A DNA stretch of 64,000 bases from CAZEVY01 sp964515555. Lineage in GTDB: Bacteria > Acidobacteriota > Terriglobia > Bryobacterales > Bryobacteraceae. The stretch lies in contig CAZEVY010000002.1 of the NCBI GenBank assembly GCA_964515555.1, positions 1 to 64,000 on the forward strand, given 5' to 3'. The translations under genes and the position numbers were made by a program. The notes under the pieces are model-generated. The model was not told the origin of the DNA. It worked only from the letters and a program-made list of their open reading frames with translations, and searched no databases. Below, one piece after another: positions 16,026 to 25,861 of this stretch (the stretch's first letter is position 1; every line of letters begins with the position of its first letter).

Positions 16026-19000
16026 CTACTTGAACCGGCGGCGGTACTGAAAGTCCGCGCCGAAGATGCCGTTTTCCTCGCGCGAAATCAGCAGCGAGTA
16101 GTCGCGGCTGAAGTCCCATTGCAGGCGCACGATCTGCTGCTGGGTGCGGTTCAGGTTCGCCACATAGGTCAGCGTGATGTCGCGCGAGAGCTGCTGCTCG
16201 ATGGTCAGGCGCGCCTGCGGCGTGTTGGCGACGCCGGTCAGTTCGGGGTCGATCTTGAGGCGGCTGACGCCGAAGAACTTCTGGAGGCGTCCGGAGATCG
16301 GCGCCGAGAGGGCGCTGCCGAGCAGCGTGTTCCCTCCCGCCCCCAGCACGCCGCCCTGCGCCTGGGCCGTCGGCGTCACATTCGATCCCGGAGCGCGCCC
16401 GACGGTCAGCAGCGCCACGATTTCGCTCGATTCGAACGGAGGGTCCGAGCGGTACGAGACGTTCAAGCGGTTGAGGGGGCCGGTGAAGTTGATCGTCACC
16501 GTGACGCCGCGGACCTTGGTCTCGAGATCCATGTTGAGCACAGGCTCGAGCTTCACGGGGTTGAAGAACGCCACCTCGCCGCGCGTGATGGTGTACTGGT
16601 TGCCGAAGAACTGGATCTCGCCCTCGTTCACCGCCACGCGGCCCAGCAGAACCGGCCGGGCCGGGCCGCCGCGCAGGCGCAGGTCGGCTTCGGGCTGAAT
16701 GTCGCGCGTCAGCGACGTCAGCAGCTCGGCGTTGGCGGAGGTGACCACCCGCACGTCGAACTGCATGCCGCGTAGAAACTCGTTGTTGATCGAAGGCGCC
16801 GGCGTCGGCCGTCCGGATTGGGCCAGCAGGCCGCCGAAGTCGAGGTTCGGCGTCAGGCCGATGCGATTGATGGTGACCACGCCCGCCACCAGGCTCTGCC
16901 GCGCCGAGCCCGTCCATTGCAGCGACCCGCTCAGCGACGTGCTGATACCCTCCGGGTATCGCACGCGAATGCGCGTGGCGTCGGCCTGCAAGCGATAAAC
17001 GAGATCGTCGGCGCCGAAGCCGACGAAGCCCGAGAGCCGGATATCGCCGCCGCCGGTCATCGCGGTGAGCGATTCGATGGTGGCGCGCGTGCGATCGAAG
17101 CGGATTACGCCGTTGGCCTTCTCGAGCCCGTTGGGAACGCCGCGCAGCGCGAACGAAGCGTCCCGCAACTCCATGCGGCCGTTCACCTGCGGTTCGGTGA
17201 ACGATCCGCGGACGGTGGCGTCGACCGCGGTGAGACCGCGCGCTTCCAGGTCCTCCTTTAAGGCCGTCAGCACGGCGAGGTTGAGCGTCCCCTTGAGCTG
17301 GAAGTTCCACGGCGAGCGGGCGCGGAACGAGATCGTCCCGGAGCCGGTCAGATCGGTGTCGCGGCTGCGCAGGCGCGCCGACGGTACGTCGATGCCGCGC
17401 GCCCCGGCGTGCGCCAGAATCGTCCCCTCGTTGCGGATCGTGAAGTCCTTTCGCCGCGCCGCCGGAACGTTGAGTGGTGCGATTTCGACGCGCGTGATCT
17501 TCACCGCCGCGTCCCATTTCGCCGGCTCGAGCACCGGTCCGGTGAAGCCGGCCTCACCGTCGACCGAGCCCTCGAAGGGCAGCACGCGCGTGGGGCCGCC
17601 GAGGAATCCGATATCCTGCAACGCGCGGGTCGTCAGGTTGGACACCTGGAGCTGGCCGAGGCCGTAGTTACGATCGCCCAGCAGCCACTCGACGTAGCCG
17701 GAGACTCTGGAGTCGCGGAGGACGCCGGCCAAATCGACGTGCAACAGCCGCCCACGGGTAGCCGCCTCCAGCGTGACGTCGCCGAGACGAGCCTCCCCGA
17801 GCGAGACGTTTCGCACGCCGGCGTTGCCGTCGAAGGCCGTCAGCCGTGGCACACCCCCGCGCAGCTCCGCCGATCCCGATCCGCGACCCTCCAGCTCGCC
17901 GTTAAGCCGCGAGACCACGCCGGCGACCGCCTTCCACTGGCCCAGCCGAAAGCGCGCGGCGGCGTAGCGGAACGACAGGCGCCCTTCGTCATACTTGCCC
18001 GGCGGGTGCTCGTACGACCCGGCGAAGGTGAGCTCGCCGGTTCCCGCGCGCATGGCGCCGGATGTAATCCGCGCGGCGTTGTTCTCGTAGCTGCCCTCGA
18101 CGAACACCGAGTCGATCGACTCCTCCCAGGCGACGACCTTGGCGAGATTGAGCCTCGCGCTCACCCGCGGCGCGCCGGCGGTTCCCTCCACGCGCACGCT
18201 GCCCGAGGCGGCGCCGTCGACGGGCGCGCCCGAGCCGTAGTCGGCCAGGGTGCGGCGGATGGCGACGTCGCGGAACTCGAAGTCGCCGCGAATGGCGCTC
18301 GAATCCGAAGGGGCCCCCGACGTCAGCGCGATCTCGCCCGCGCCGGTCAGGCGCGCGCCGGCCCGGTCGACGGCGACACGGGTGAGGCGAAGCAGGTCGG
18401 GCGAGAGCAGCAGGTCGGCCGAGAAGCGGTCGAATGCGCGGCCCTGGAACTGAAAGGCGCCCATCGACGCGGTCCCGCGAATCCGCGGCGCTTCGAGCGA
18501 TCCCGTCACCTCGCCCTCGAAGCGGGCCTGGCTCTGCACCAGGCGAACCGGCAGCGGCTCGGCGGGCTCGTCGGCGAGGAACGCGAGAGCGGGCAGCACA
18601 TCGTCGAGGTTCCCGGAAATGAATCCGACCTGGACGGCCGACGCCAGGGACCCCGAGAATGTCAGCCGCGTCGAAGCGGTCGCCAGGTGCGAGAGGCCGA
18701 ACTCCAGTTTTCCAGCGGGTGGATCGTAATAGATGTCGAGCAGCCCTTCGAGCGGAGTCTGGCCTTCGACCGGCGCGATCGCCAGCTTCGCGGTGAAGGT
18801 CGCCGCCGCGCCGCGGCCGAGCGGGGTCGTGAGCTCAACGGGGCCGGAAAGCACCCCCGCGTAAGGCAGCGGCTTCTCGATCCTCAGGCGGCTGACGCGC
18901 GCCAGCGCGAGGTCGCGCACCTCTCCGGCGGCGTGCAGGGATTTCCAATCGCGAATCGACGCCCAGCCGGAAAAGCCACCGCCGAGCGCGGAGAGGCGCA

Positions 19001-20003
19001 GGCCGTCGAACTTGGCACCGGATCGCTTGACGGAGAAGGCCGACGCTACGCCGATTCCGTCGACCAGGATTCCCGCCTGCCGGTAGGCGATGCGGTCGCC
19101 GTCGAGTTTGCCCGCCGCGGCGAACCCTTCCGGCCCGCCCAGCGAGAGTTCGCCGCTTGCCCGCAATGCGCCGCGATGCGGCTCGGCGAACTTCAGGATC
19201 GGGCGGAGCTGCGGGATCGAGAGGCCGGCCGTGAACTGGAACCGGGCGCGCGCGTCCTTCTCCGGCACGATGACGCCGGAGAAATCGGCGCGGCTGTCGC
19301 GATGCGCGACGGCGGCCCGCGACAGCCGGATGGCGTCTTTCTCTATCGCGACCGCCGCTTGAAAATCGAGCTCGACCGGAGCGGTCCAGGGCGCCGAAAG
19401 GTGCACGCGCCGGAAGGCGACGTCGCCGCGATAGGCGAGCGCGTCGCGCTCGTAGACGAATTTCGCGTCCAGGTTCTCGCCACGAAGGTCGAGCGGAAGC
19501 GTGCGATCGTCGTAGCGGACCACTCCCTCGCGAATCGCGAAACGGTCGATCGCCAGGTTGAGGAACTCCTCCAGCGGCTTCTTCGCCGTGCGCGCGACTT
19601 TCGGCTGCGGCAGGTTCCAGCGGCCCTTCTCGTCACGGATCAGGAACAACTCGGGCCTGACGAGTTCGAGGGCGTCGAGATCCACCTTGCGGCGAAAGAA
19701 CGAAATCACCCTCAGGTCCAGGGCGACGCTCGCGATGCGCGCCAGGGGCGGGCCGTCCTCCGGCTCCGTGCCGTGCAGGACTAAGTCGCGGACTTCCACG
19801 CGCAGCGGCCGCCAGTCGAAATCGAACCGTCCGATCGAGGCGCGCCCGCCGGTTGCCTCTTCGATCTCGCGCAGGACAAGGGCGCGGATCTTCCCGCGCA
19901 ACCAGTCCGATCGCAGCACCACGACCCCGGCGACGCCCAGGGCCACCGCGCCCAGCACTGCCGCGCCCGCGAGCCACAGGAGAATCCGGCGCCGCCGGGT
20001 CAT
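16026..20003 (-). CDS. tamB: TamB-like translocation and assembly module protein
   Basis: A very long envelope protein (1325 aa). An N-terminal membrane anchor (about residues 7-30, IRR-type start then LLWLAGAAVLGAVALGVAG) is followed by an AsmA-like start domain and a long repetitive beta-rich body. The DUF490/TamB C-terminal domain ends in IVRLQWDFSRDYSLLISRE. TamB-type proteins bridge the periplasm, assist outer-membrane protein insertion with an Omp85 partner and probably conduct phospholipids. Here the Omp85 partner and a chaperone gene lie directly upstream. The start overlaps the chaperone stop by 4 nt. The name rests on domain layout and context. Confidence 0.85.
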   Translation of the reverse strand: MTRRRRILLWLAGAAVLGAVALGVAGVVVLRSDWLRGKIRALVLREIEEATGGRASIGRFDFDWRPLRVEVRDLVLHGTEPEDGPPLARIASVALDLRVISFFRRKVDLDALELVRPELFLIRDEKGRWNLPQPKVARTAKKPLEEFLNLAIDRFAIREGVVRYDDRTLPLDLRGENLDAKFVYERDALAYRGDVAFRRVHLSAPWTAPVELDFQAAVAIEKDAIRLSRAAVAHRDSRADFSGVIVPEKDARARFQFTAGLSIPQLRPILKFAEPHRGALRASGELSLGGPEGFAAAGKLDGDRIAYRQAGILVDGIGVASAFSVKRSGAKFDGLRLSALGGGFSGWASIRDWKSLHAAGEVRDLALARVSRLRIEKPLPYAGVLSGPVELTTPLGRGAAATFTAKLAIAPVEGQTPLEGLLDIYYDPPAGKLEFGLSHLATASTRLTFSGSLASAVQVGFISGNLDDVLPALAFLADEPAEPLPVRLVQSQARFEGEVTGSLEAPRIRGTASMGAFQFQGRAFDRFSADLLLSPDLLRLTRVAVDRAGARLTGAGEIALTSGAPSDSSAIRGDFEFRDVAIRRTLADYGSGAPVDGAASGSVRVEGTAGAPRVSARLNLAKVVAWEESIDSVFVEGSYENNAARITSGAMRAGTGELTFAGSYEHPPGKYDEGRLSFRYAAARFRLGQWKAVAGVVSRLNGELEGRGSGSAELRGGVPRLTAFDGNAGVRNVSLGEARLGDVTLEAATRGRLLHVDLAGVLRDSRVSGYVEWLLGDRNYGLGQLQVSNLTTRALQDIGFLGGPTRVLPFEGSVDGEAGFTGPVLEPAKWDAAVKITRVEIAPLNVPAARRKDFTIRNEGTILAHAGARGIDVPSARLRSRDTDLTGSGTISFRARSPWNFQLKGTLNLAVLTALKEDLEARGLTAVDATVRGSFTEPQVNGRMELRDASFALRGVPNGLEKANGVIRFDRTRATIESLTAMTGGGDIRLSGFVGFGADDLVYRLQADATRIRVRYPEGISTSLSGSLQWTGSARQSLVAGVVTINRIGLTPNLDFGGLLAQSGRPTPAPSINNEFLRGMQFDVRVVTSANAELLTSLTRDIQPEADLRLRGGPARPVLLGRVAVNEGEIQFFGNQYTITRGEVAFFNPVKLEPVLNMDLETKVRGVTVTINFTGPLNRLNVSYRSDPPFESSEIVALLTVGRAPGSNVTPTAQAQGGVLGAGGNTLLGSALSAPISGRLQKFFGVSRLKIDPELTGVANTPQARLTIEQQLSRDITLTYVANLNRTQQQIVRLQWDFSRDYSLLISREENGIFGADFQYRRRFK

Positions 20004-20674
20004 GGCGTCTTGCCCTGCGGTTTCGCCGGGGCGGGGGCGCCCGCGCCGGATGCGAAGACGATGCGCGCCTGCTTGCGGGCATCCTCCAGCCAGCGATGAA
20101 GGGCCTCGTCGATGCGCTGGTCGGCGAGAATCTTCTCGATCCGCACGCGCACATCGTCGAGCGCAGGCGGGTCGCCGTCTCCGGCCTTATGCTGCGGCAG
20201 GATCTGCTTCTCGTAATATGACTGGATCTCGGCGTCGGTCACGGAGATGCCGGGGCGGAATCGGGATTCGATGAAGCGCAGGGTGATCAACTGGTTCCGC
20301 AGTTCCTCGATGAGATCCTTCTCGGAGAGGCCGCCGGGGCGCGCCGTCACCGATGCGGTGAACCGCGGAAGCCGGTCCTGGTAGACCAGCGCAGCCCAGG
20401 CCTTGGTTTCGGCGGGCGTGGGCTCCGGGAAACGGCTGAGTTCCATCTCGCGGCGGATCAGGGCGAGGTCGATCAGGCGGCCCACTGCCTCGCGCCGCGC
20501 CTGCTCGCCGAAATCGGGATGCTCGTCGTTCAGCGCGGCGGCGGCGAGGATGTGCCGGCGGATGTCGCTTTCGGTCACGATTCCCCGATTCACGGTGACG
20601 ACGATGCGGTCGACGATCTCGCCGCCGAAGGCCATCGCCAGGACCGGGATCAGCGCCGCCGCAGTCATCTTCAA
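20000..20674 (-). CDS. SurA-type periplasmic chaperone without PPIase domain
   Basis: A 224-aa protein with a signal peptide (MKMTAAALIPVLAMAFGG). A SurA N-domain-like segment follows: EIVDRIVVTVNRGIVTESDIRR, then VGRLIDLALIRREMEL, and ITDAEIQSYYEK-like ISVTDAEIQSYYEKQI. SurA proteins hold unfolded outer-membrane proteins. No parvulin domain is present, so only the chaperone part is represented, as in some SurA_N-only proteins. Both ends overlap neighbours by 4 nt (ATGA), giving tight coupling to the Omp85 and TamB-like genes. The Ala/Pro-rich C-terminus is likely disordered. Confidence 0.75.
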   Translation of the reverse strand: MKMTAAALIPVLAMAFGGEIVDRIVVTVNRGIVTESDIRRHILAAAALNDEHPDFGEQARREAVGRLIDLALIRREMELSRFPEPTPAETKAWAALVYQDRLPRFTASVTARPGGLSEKDLIEELRNQLITLRFIESRFRPGISVTDAEIQSYYEKQILPQHKAGDGDPPALDDVRVRIEKILADQRIDEALHRWLEDARKQARIVFASGAGAPAPAKPQGKTP

Positions 20675-23598
20675 AATGTCTGCCCCAGCGAGAAATGGAA
20701 CTGAAAACGGCTGATGCGCTGATCCACCTTCTCGCCGCGGCCGGCGAGAAGATCCTGCAGCGTTCCGCGAAAGCCGAAGAAACGGGGCGAATTCGGCACG
20801 TAGGCCAGATCCAGCCGGATGGGGCCGATCGGCGTACGGTAGCGCAGTCCGAAGCCGGCGGCGTGCACCATGTAGTCGAAGTCCTGGTTGTCGCGCTGGC
20901 GGGTGCGGAACGAAATGTCGCGGAAGCGCGCGTAGACGTTGCCGGCGTCGTGGAATGCGACGCCGCCGACGGTCTCGCCGATCACCGGGAAGCGCAGCTC
21001 GAGGATGTTGGTCAGCAGCGCGCTGCCGCCCAGCGGGAATCCCGTTTCCAGGTCGCGCGGCCCGGCATGGTTATCGGGGAAACCGCGGTGCGACGAGCCG
21101 CCGCCCGAGTAGAAGCGTTCGGCCAGTGGAATATCGGCCGCGGATCCTCCGCGCGCGGTGTTCTTCTGCCAGCCGACCGTGAGGCTGCGCGCCAGCACCA
21201 GGTCGCCGGCGATGCGATGGTAGGTGGCGTTGCGCGCCAGCAGCCGCGTGTAGTCAGTCTGACTGGCGAAGGCCTTGGAGGCGATCCCGAAGTCGATGGT
21301 GTTGTAGTAGCCGCGCCGCGATTCGATGGGGTCGTCCCGCCGGTCTTGAATGTAGGTGCCCGAGAGTATGCCGACCCGCACGTTCTGCGAGTAGATGGGA
21401 ACCAGCTCCGGTTGGATCGCGAGCGTCTCTTCGTCGATCGACACCCGCCGGTAGGCGAAGCGGTACTGGAGGGAGTTGGCGCGTGACAGCCGCTGGCTGA
21501 TCTGGACGGAGCCCTCCTGCCGCCGGCTGGTGAAGGTCTGCACGTCGCGGGAGAAATCGTACAGGCCGGTGACCGAAAGCGCCACATTATCGCGCCCCTT
21601 GAACTGCGGCGCCAGATAGGTGACCAGGCCGCGCCGCTGAATGCTCGACATCCGCGATTGCACGCTGAGCGTGTGGCCGATTCCGAACATGTTCGACCGC
21701 GCCAGGCCGATCGAGACGCGCGGGCTGAATCCGGCGGCGCCGGCGGGCGCGTCGAAGGTGGTGTCGCCGCGGCCGATGCGCGCGATCTCGGCGCCGATGC
21801 CGAAATTGAACGAGTATTTGCGCGCCTCCTCGAACTGGTACAACACGTACTTGGAACGCTCGTCGCCCTCGGGATTCTGCACCGCCATATCGACGCGCGC
21901 GAACACGCCCAGGTCGTAGAGACGCCGCTGGCTGTCGATCATCGTGGCCTGCGAGAGCGGCTCGCCGCCGCGCAGCCGGATGCGGTTGTAGACCATCTCC
22001 GGATCGCTGGTCGCCAGGCCACCCACCAGCGCACTCCGCACGTCGACGCGGCTCCGCTCGTCGAGCGTGAATCGCAACGCGATCGTATTCGGCGAGTCGC
22101 CCGGCGCCTGGCTCCAGTCAAAGGCCGCCGAGGGATAGCCGTTGTTGAAGTAGTAGTTCAGCGCGTTGTCGCGATCCGCGGCCACATTGGCTTCGCTGTA
22201 GGGCTGCCCCTCCACCGACGACAGCAGGCCGCGCACCGTTTCCCGATGCTCCGCGCTCACGCCCTCCAGGTCGAGCTTCGAAACCAGCCACTGAGGGCCC
22301 TCTTTAATCTGGATGGAGACCGCCAACTGCCGGCTCTGTCCGCCGAAGCGGCGGTCGACCGACGACTCCACGGCCACGTCGCGAAACCCGTTGGAAACGT
22401 AAAGGTCGCGGATCGCCGCTACGTCGCCGGCCAGCATGGCGTTGCTGAAACGCCCCTGCCGGAAGCGCACGCGGGTGGCCGGGAGAACGTTCATCCGCTC
22501 CCGAATCGTCGCTTCGTCGAAGTAGCGGTTGCCGGCGATCTCCAGGCGCGCCAGCTTGAAGCGGCGGCCGAGGTCGACGGTATAGAGGACGACGCGGCGG
22601 TCCTGCGCCTCCTCCAGGGAGTCGTAGTTCACCAGCACGTCGAAATAGCCCTGCGCCTGGAAGTGCTGCTCGAGATTTCGCTGTCCCTCGCGCAGCAGAT
22701 CCTGGTCGGCGGACTGCTCGCGCTCGATGGGCACCAACTGCCGCAGGCGGCCGGACGATAGCTTCACGCCGGCGACGCGCACTTCCACCCTGGGGCCGCG
22801 CTCGACGGCGACGTGCGGGCGCGCGCCGTTCCGGTCGCCGGTGTACTCCATGCGCTCCAGCGAGACGCGCGCCAGCAGGTGACTCTGGTTGCGATAGCGG
22901 CGCTGCACACGCTCGAGTCCCTCCTCGGTGCGGCTGGCCGTCACGGACTTCCATCCGAGCAGTCCCCAGAGCCGCCGCCAGCGAGTGGTCGCGACGGCGC
23001 CGTCCTGTTCCGCTTCGGGCAGGCCGCGCAGCACCGGGCGGGCGTAGTCGGCGCGCTTTCCCGAGTCGACCCGAAAATCGACGTGCACCTGCTGCGTGGC
23101 GGGGTCGTGATAGAGCTCGGGGAGGATTCGCGCCTCGAAATAGCCGTTGGCCTCCAGCAGAGCGGCGATGTTCCTCACCCCGGCCTCGACGTCCTCCTCG
23201 TGGAACGGCGCGCCGAGCTGGAGCTTGGAGGCTCCGGCGAGCTGACCCTGGTTGGGCGGATCCTGGACGCCCTCCACGCGCACCCGCCCGACGAACCAGC
23301 TTCCGCGCGTGATTATGCGCAACACCACACCTCCGTCGCGGACGTCGGCGTCGACGGCAATGTCGGAGTATCGTCCCGTGGCATGCATGCCCGCGATGGC
23401 GGCTCGCACGGCGCTCGCCGTGAGCGTGTCGCCCGGCTTCAGCGGGAGCATCTCCCGCAGCTCGGCGTCCGGCAGCGGCTGCGCCTCGGGCTCGAATACG
23501 ATCGCCGCGATCGGACGGCCTTCCCAGGCTCCGCTCTGCGCCGCGGCGACGCCACACATCGCCCACACCAATAGACTGCGATGCAAGGACGCGGCCAC
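20671..23598 (-). CDS. Omp85-family outer-membrane protein (BamA/TamA-like)
   Basis: A 975-aa outer-membrane barrel protein. A signal peptide (LVWAMCGVAAAQS) is followed by several POTRA-like repeats over about residues 25-560; GYFDVLVNYDS, GNRYFDEATIRERM and LYDLGVFARVDMAV are typical repeat segments. The C-terminal 16-strand-type barrel carries HRGF (the loop-6 motif, usually VRGF) and YRTPIGPIRLDLAY. It ends in phenylalanine (FHFSLGQTF), the beta-signal. The start is GTG with a TANNNT box 8 nt upstream and no Shine-Dalgarno sequence. Context with a SurA-like and a TamB-like gene favours a TamA role; BamA itself is possible, though no Bam lipoproteins are near. Confidence 0.87.
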   Translation of the reverse strand: MAASLHRSLLVWAMCGVAAAQSGAWEGRPIAAIVFEPEAQPLPDAELREMLPLKPGDTLTASAVRAAIAGMHATGRYSDIAVDADVRDGGVVLRIITRGSWFVGRVRVEGVQDPPNQGQLAGASKLQLGAPFHEEDVEAGVRNIAALLEANGYFEARILPELYHDPATQQVHVDFRVDSGKRADYARPVLRGLPEAEQDGAVATTRWRRLWGLLGWKSVTASRTEEGLERVQRRYRNQSHLLARVSLERMEYTGDRNGARPHVAVERGPRVEVRVAGVKLSSGRLRQLVPIEREQSADQDLLREGQRNLEQHFQAQGYFDVLVNYDSLEEAQDRRVVLYTVDLGRRFKLARLEIAGNRYFDEATIRERMNVLPATRVRFRQGRFSNAMLAGDVAAIRDLYVSNGFRDVAVESSVDRRFGGQSRQLAVSIQIKEGPQWLVSKLDLEGVSAEHRETVRGLLSSVEGQPYSEANVAADRDNALNYYFNNGYPSAAFDWSQAPGDSPNTIALRFTLDERSRVDVRSALVGGLATSDPEMVYNRIRLRGGEPLSQATMIDSQRRLYDLGVFARVDMAVQNPEGDERSKYVLYQFEEARKYSFNFGIGAEIARIGRGDTTFDAPAGAAGFSPRVSIGLARSNMFGIGHTLSVQSRMSSIQRRGLVTYLAPQFKGRDNVALSVTGLYDFSRDVQTFTSRRQEGSVQISQRLSRANSLQYRFAYRRVSIDEETLAIQPELVPIYSQNVRVGILSGTYIQDRRDDPIESRRGYYNTIDFGIASKAFASQTDYTRLLARNATYHRIAGDLVLARSLTVGWQKNTARGGSAADIPLAERFYSGGGSSHRGFPDNHAGPRDLETGFPLGGSALLTNILELRFPVIGETVGGVAFHDAGNVYARFRDISFRTRQRDNQDFDYMVHAAGFGLRYRTPIGPIRLDLAYVPNSPRFFGFRGTLQDLLAGRGEKVDQRISRFQFHFSLGQTF

Positions 23599-23606
23599 CT
23601 GTTGCC

Positions 23607-23612
23607 ATGATA
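23607..23612 (-). promoter_or_regulatory. -10 box 8 nt before the Omp85 gene
   Basis: TATCAT on the minus strand, 8 nt before the GTG start, with no Shine-Dalgarno sequence between. This spacing would place the transcription start at or next to the start codon, giving a leaderless mRNA. No clear -35 was found. Confidence 0.45.
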
Positions 23613-23722
23613 TCGTCTGGAACGGCTCGTGAGCCGTCCCGCGGCGCCAACATCGCCCCGTCCGCCTCCGATCATGTAGGCTATTGGGTTCCGCCTCGCG
23701 GTCGGCCCCTTAACGAAACTCA

Positions 23723-25849
23723 ATGATTCTGTATGCCGCCACGGTTTTCCTCAGCGCGTTTCTGCTTTTTCAGGTCCAGCCGATCATCGCGCGCGCGATT
23801 CTCCCGTGGTTTGGCGGATCGGCCGCCGTGTGGACCACGTGCATGCTGTTTTTCCAGCTCGTGCTGCTGCTCGGATATCTGTACGCGCACTGGATGACCG
23901 AACGTGTCGCGGCGCGCACCCAGGCGATGGTTCACGGCGCGGCTCTCGCCGTCAGCCTGGCCCTGCTGCCGATTCTCCCCGCGGCGCGCTGGAAGCCCCA
24001 CGGCGGCGAGAACCCGACGGTCGCGATCCTGGCGCTGCTGGCGGCCACCATCGGACTTCCGTATTTCCTGCTCTCGACCACCAGTCCACTGGTCCAGGCC
24101 TGGTTCGCACGCTCGCGCGCGGGCGCCATTCCCTACCGGCTGTTCGCGCTCTCGAACCTCGGCTCGATGCTGGCCCTGCTGAGTTATCCGCCGCTGGTCG
24201 AACCAAGGCTGACGACCGGAGCGCAGGCCTGGGTGTGGTCGGCGGGATATGTGCTGTTCGCCGCATTGTGCGCCACCGCGGCGGTGAAGGGAGCCCGAGC
24301 CGCGGGACCCGCGAATGCGCCGGCGGCGGCCGAGCCTGTGGCCGGGGATGAACCGGTGTCCGCGCAAACCCACTTGTTGTGGGTCGGGTTGGCGGCCTGT
24401 CCCTCCATGATGATGCTGGCGATCACCAACTATCTCACGCAGGACGTCGCGGCCATCCCGTTCCTGTGGATCGTACCGCTGGCCGTCTACCTGCTGAGCT
24501 TCATCCTTTGCTTCGACGCTCCGCGATGGTATGCGCGCCCCGTCTTCCTGGGATTGTTGCCGCCGGCCTTGGGCGTCATGGTGTGGACGCTGCTCACCGA
24601 GCGCGACGACGTCGCCAACATCGTCAGCGGCTTCCTGCTCAAGCGCGGCGATGTCGCGATGCCGGTGACCGTCGTGCTTTTCGCGCTCGCGTTTTTCATC
24701 TGCTGTATGGTCTGTCACGGCGAGCTGGCGCGCCGCAAACCGCATCCGCGGCGCCTCACGGCGTTTTACCTGATGATCTCCATCGGCGGCGCGGCCGGAG
24801 GCCTGTTCGTCGGGGTGGTGGCGCCGTACGCATTTCCCGGTTACTTCGAGTTCCCGATCGCCCTGGCGCTGTGCGGCACGCTCGCCGTTATCGCCGTCGC
24901 GAAGGAATCGACGCCGGAGGACCGGGCCACGGATGAGCCGCCCGCGGTGCGGCGCGCCCGCTGGATCGGCCGTATGGCGACGGCCGCGGCGCTGGCCACC
25001 GGCCTCGGAACGCTGTATTATTTCTCGTTCCGCGCGATGTGGGAGCCGGTTCGCGGCTACCGCATGGCGGCCCGCAATTTCTACGGCTCGCTGCGCGTGC
25101 GGCAGACAAAGACGGAGAAGGACTGGGACGGCTATCGGACCTTTCTCCATGGCGCCATCAATCACGGCGAACAGTGGCTGCACCCGGACCGCCGCCGCAG
25201 CCCGCTGACGTATTATTGCGAGGACACCGGCGTCGGCCGCGCCATGAAACTGCGTACTGCCGCCGAACACCGCGTCGGGGTCATGGGACTCGGCTCCGGC
25301 ACCATGGCCGCCTTCGGGCGCCCGGGCGACTACTATCGCTTCTACGAGATCAATCCGCTGGTGCTGCGCCTCGCCAACACGGAGTTCAGCTACCTGCGCG
25401 ACAACCCGGCGCGCACCGAGATCGCCATGGGCGACGCGCGGCTTTCGATGGAGCGCGAACCGCCGCAGCGTTTCGACCTGCTTGTGATGGACGCCTTCTC
25501 GGGCGACTCCATCCCCGTGCACCTGGTGACCCGGGAAGCCTTCGAGCTGTATTTCCGCCACCTCAAGCCGAGCGGTGTGGTCGCGGTGCACATATCGAAC
25601 AAGTACCTCGACCTTCAGCCGGTCATCGAGCGCGCGATCGTCGCACTGCATAAGGTCGCGCTGGTGATCGAGACCAACGAAGACGAGAGTGGCAACTGCT
25701 TCGGGACCACCTGGGTGGTTGTCACCGGCGATCCGAAAGTGCTGGCGCGGCCGGAGTTCGACGCGGCCGACAGCGCCCCGCCGCGCGGCAGGCCGGGCGT
25801 CGGCCTGTGGACCGACGACTACTCGAACTTGTTTAGAATTCTCAAGTAG
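23723..25849 (+). CDS. Membrane-fused spermidine synthase-like protein
   Basis: 708 aa. The first 420 residues are polytopic (about ten hydrophobic segments, beginning YAATVFLSAFLLFQVQPI). The rest is a Rossmann domain of the spermidine synthase fold: GVMGLGSGTMAAFG (nucleotide site), RFYEINPLVL (acidic residue for ribose binding) and FDLLVMDAFSGDSIPVHL. Fused transporter-like and synthase proteins of this type are known as a family, but their substrate is not established. The polyamine-binding residues are not obvious, so no reaction is assigned. A stretch ACATAG-like AT-rich bases precedes the ATG, and there is no clear ribosome binding site. Confidence 0.8.
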   Translation: MILYAATVFLSAFLLFQVQPIIARAILPWFGGSAAVWTTCMLFFQLVLLLGYLYAHWMTERVAARTQAMVHGAALAVSLALLPILPAARWKPHGGENPTVAILALLAATIGLPYFLLSTTSPLVQAWFARSRAGAIPYRLFALSNLGSMLALLSYPPLVEPRLTTGAQAWVWSAGYVLFAALCATAAVKGARAAGPANAPAAAEPVAGDEPVSAQTHLLWVGLAACPSMMMLAITNYLTQDVAAIPFLWIVPLAVYLLSFILCFDAPRWYARPVFLGLLPPALGVMVWTLLTERDDVANIVSGFLLKRGDVAMPVTVVLFALAFFICCMVCHGELARRKPHPRRLTAFYLMISIGGAAGGLFVGVVAPYAFPGYFEFPIALALCGTLAVIAVAKESTPEDRATDEPPAVRRARWIGRMATAAALATGLGTLYYFSFRAMWEPVRGYRMAARNFYGSLRVRQTKTEKDWDGYRTFLHGAINHGEQWLHPDRRRSPLTYYCEDTGVGRAMKLRTAAEHRVGVMGLGSGTMAAFGRPGDYYRFYEINPLVLRLANTEFSYLRDNPARTEIAMGDARLSMEREPPQRFDLLVMDAFSGDSIPVHLVTREAFELYFRHLKPSGVVAVHISNKYLDLQPVIERAIVALHKVALVIETNEDESGNCFGTTWVVVTGDPKVLARPEFDAADSAPPRGRPGVGLWTDDYSNLFRILK

Positions 25850-25861
25850 GAGGGACTGCCG

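Noticed and set aside
15773..16033. Plus-strand frame of 86 codons after the ABC ATPase
   Set aside because: Overlaps the end of the tamB-like gene, has no ribosome binding site and no recognisable feature; the alternative frame at 15855 at least has a signal-like start.
17409..19784. Plus-strand frame of 791 codons inside the TamB-like gene
   Set aside because: Antisense shadow; composition unlike a real protein and no ribosome binding site.
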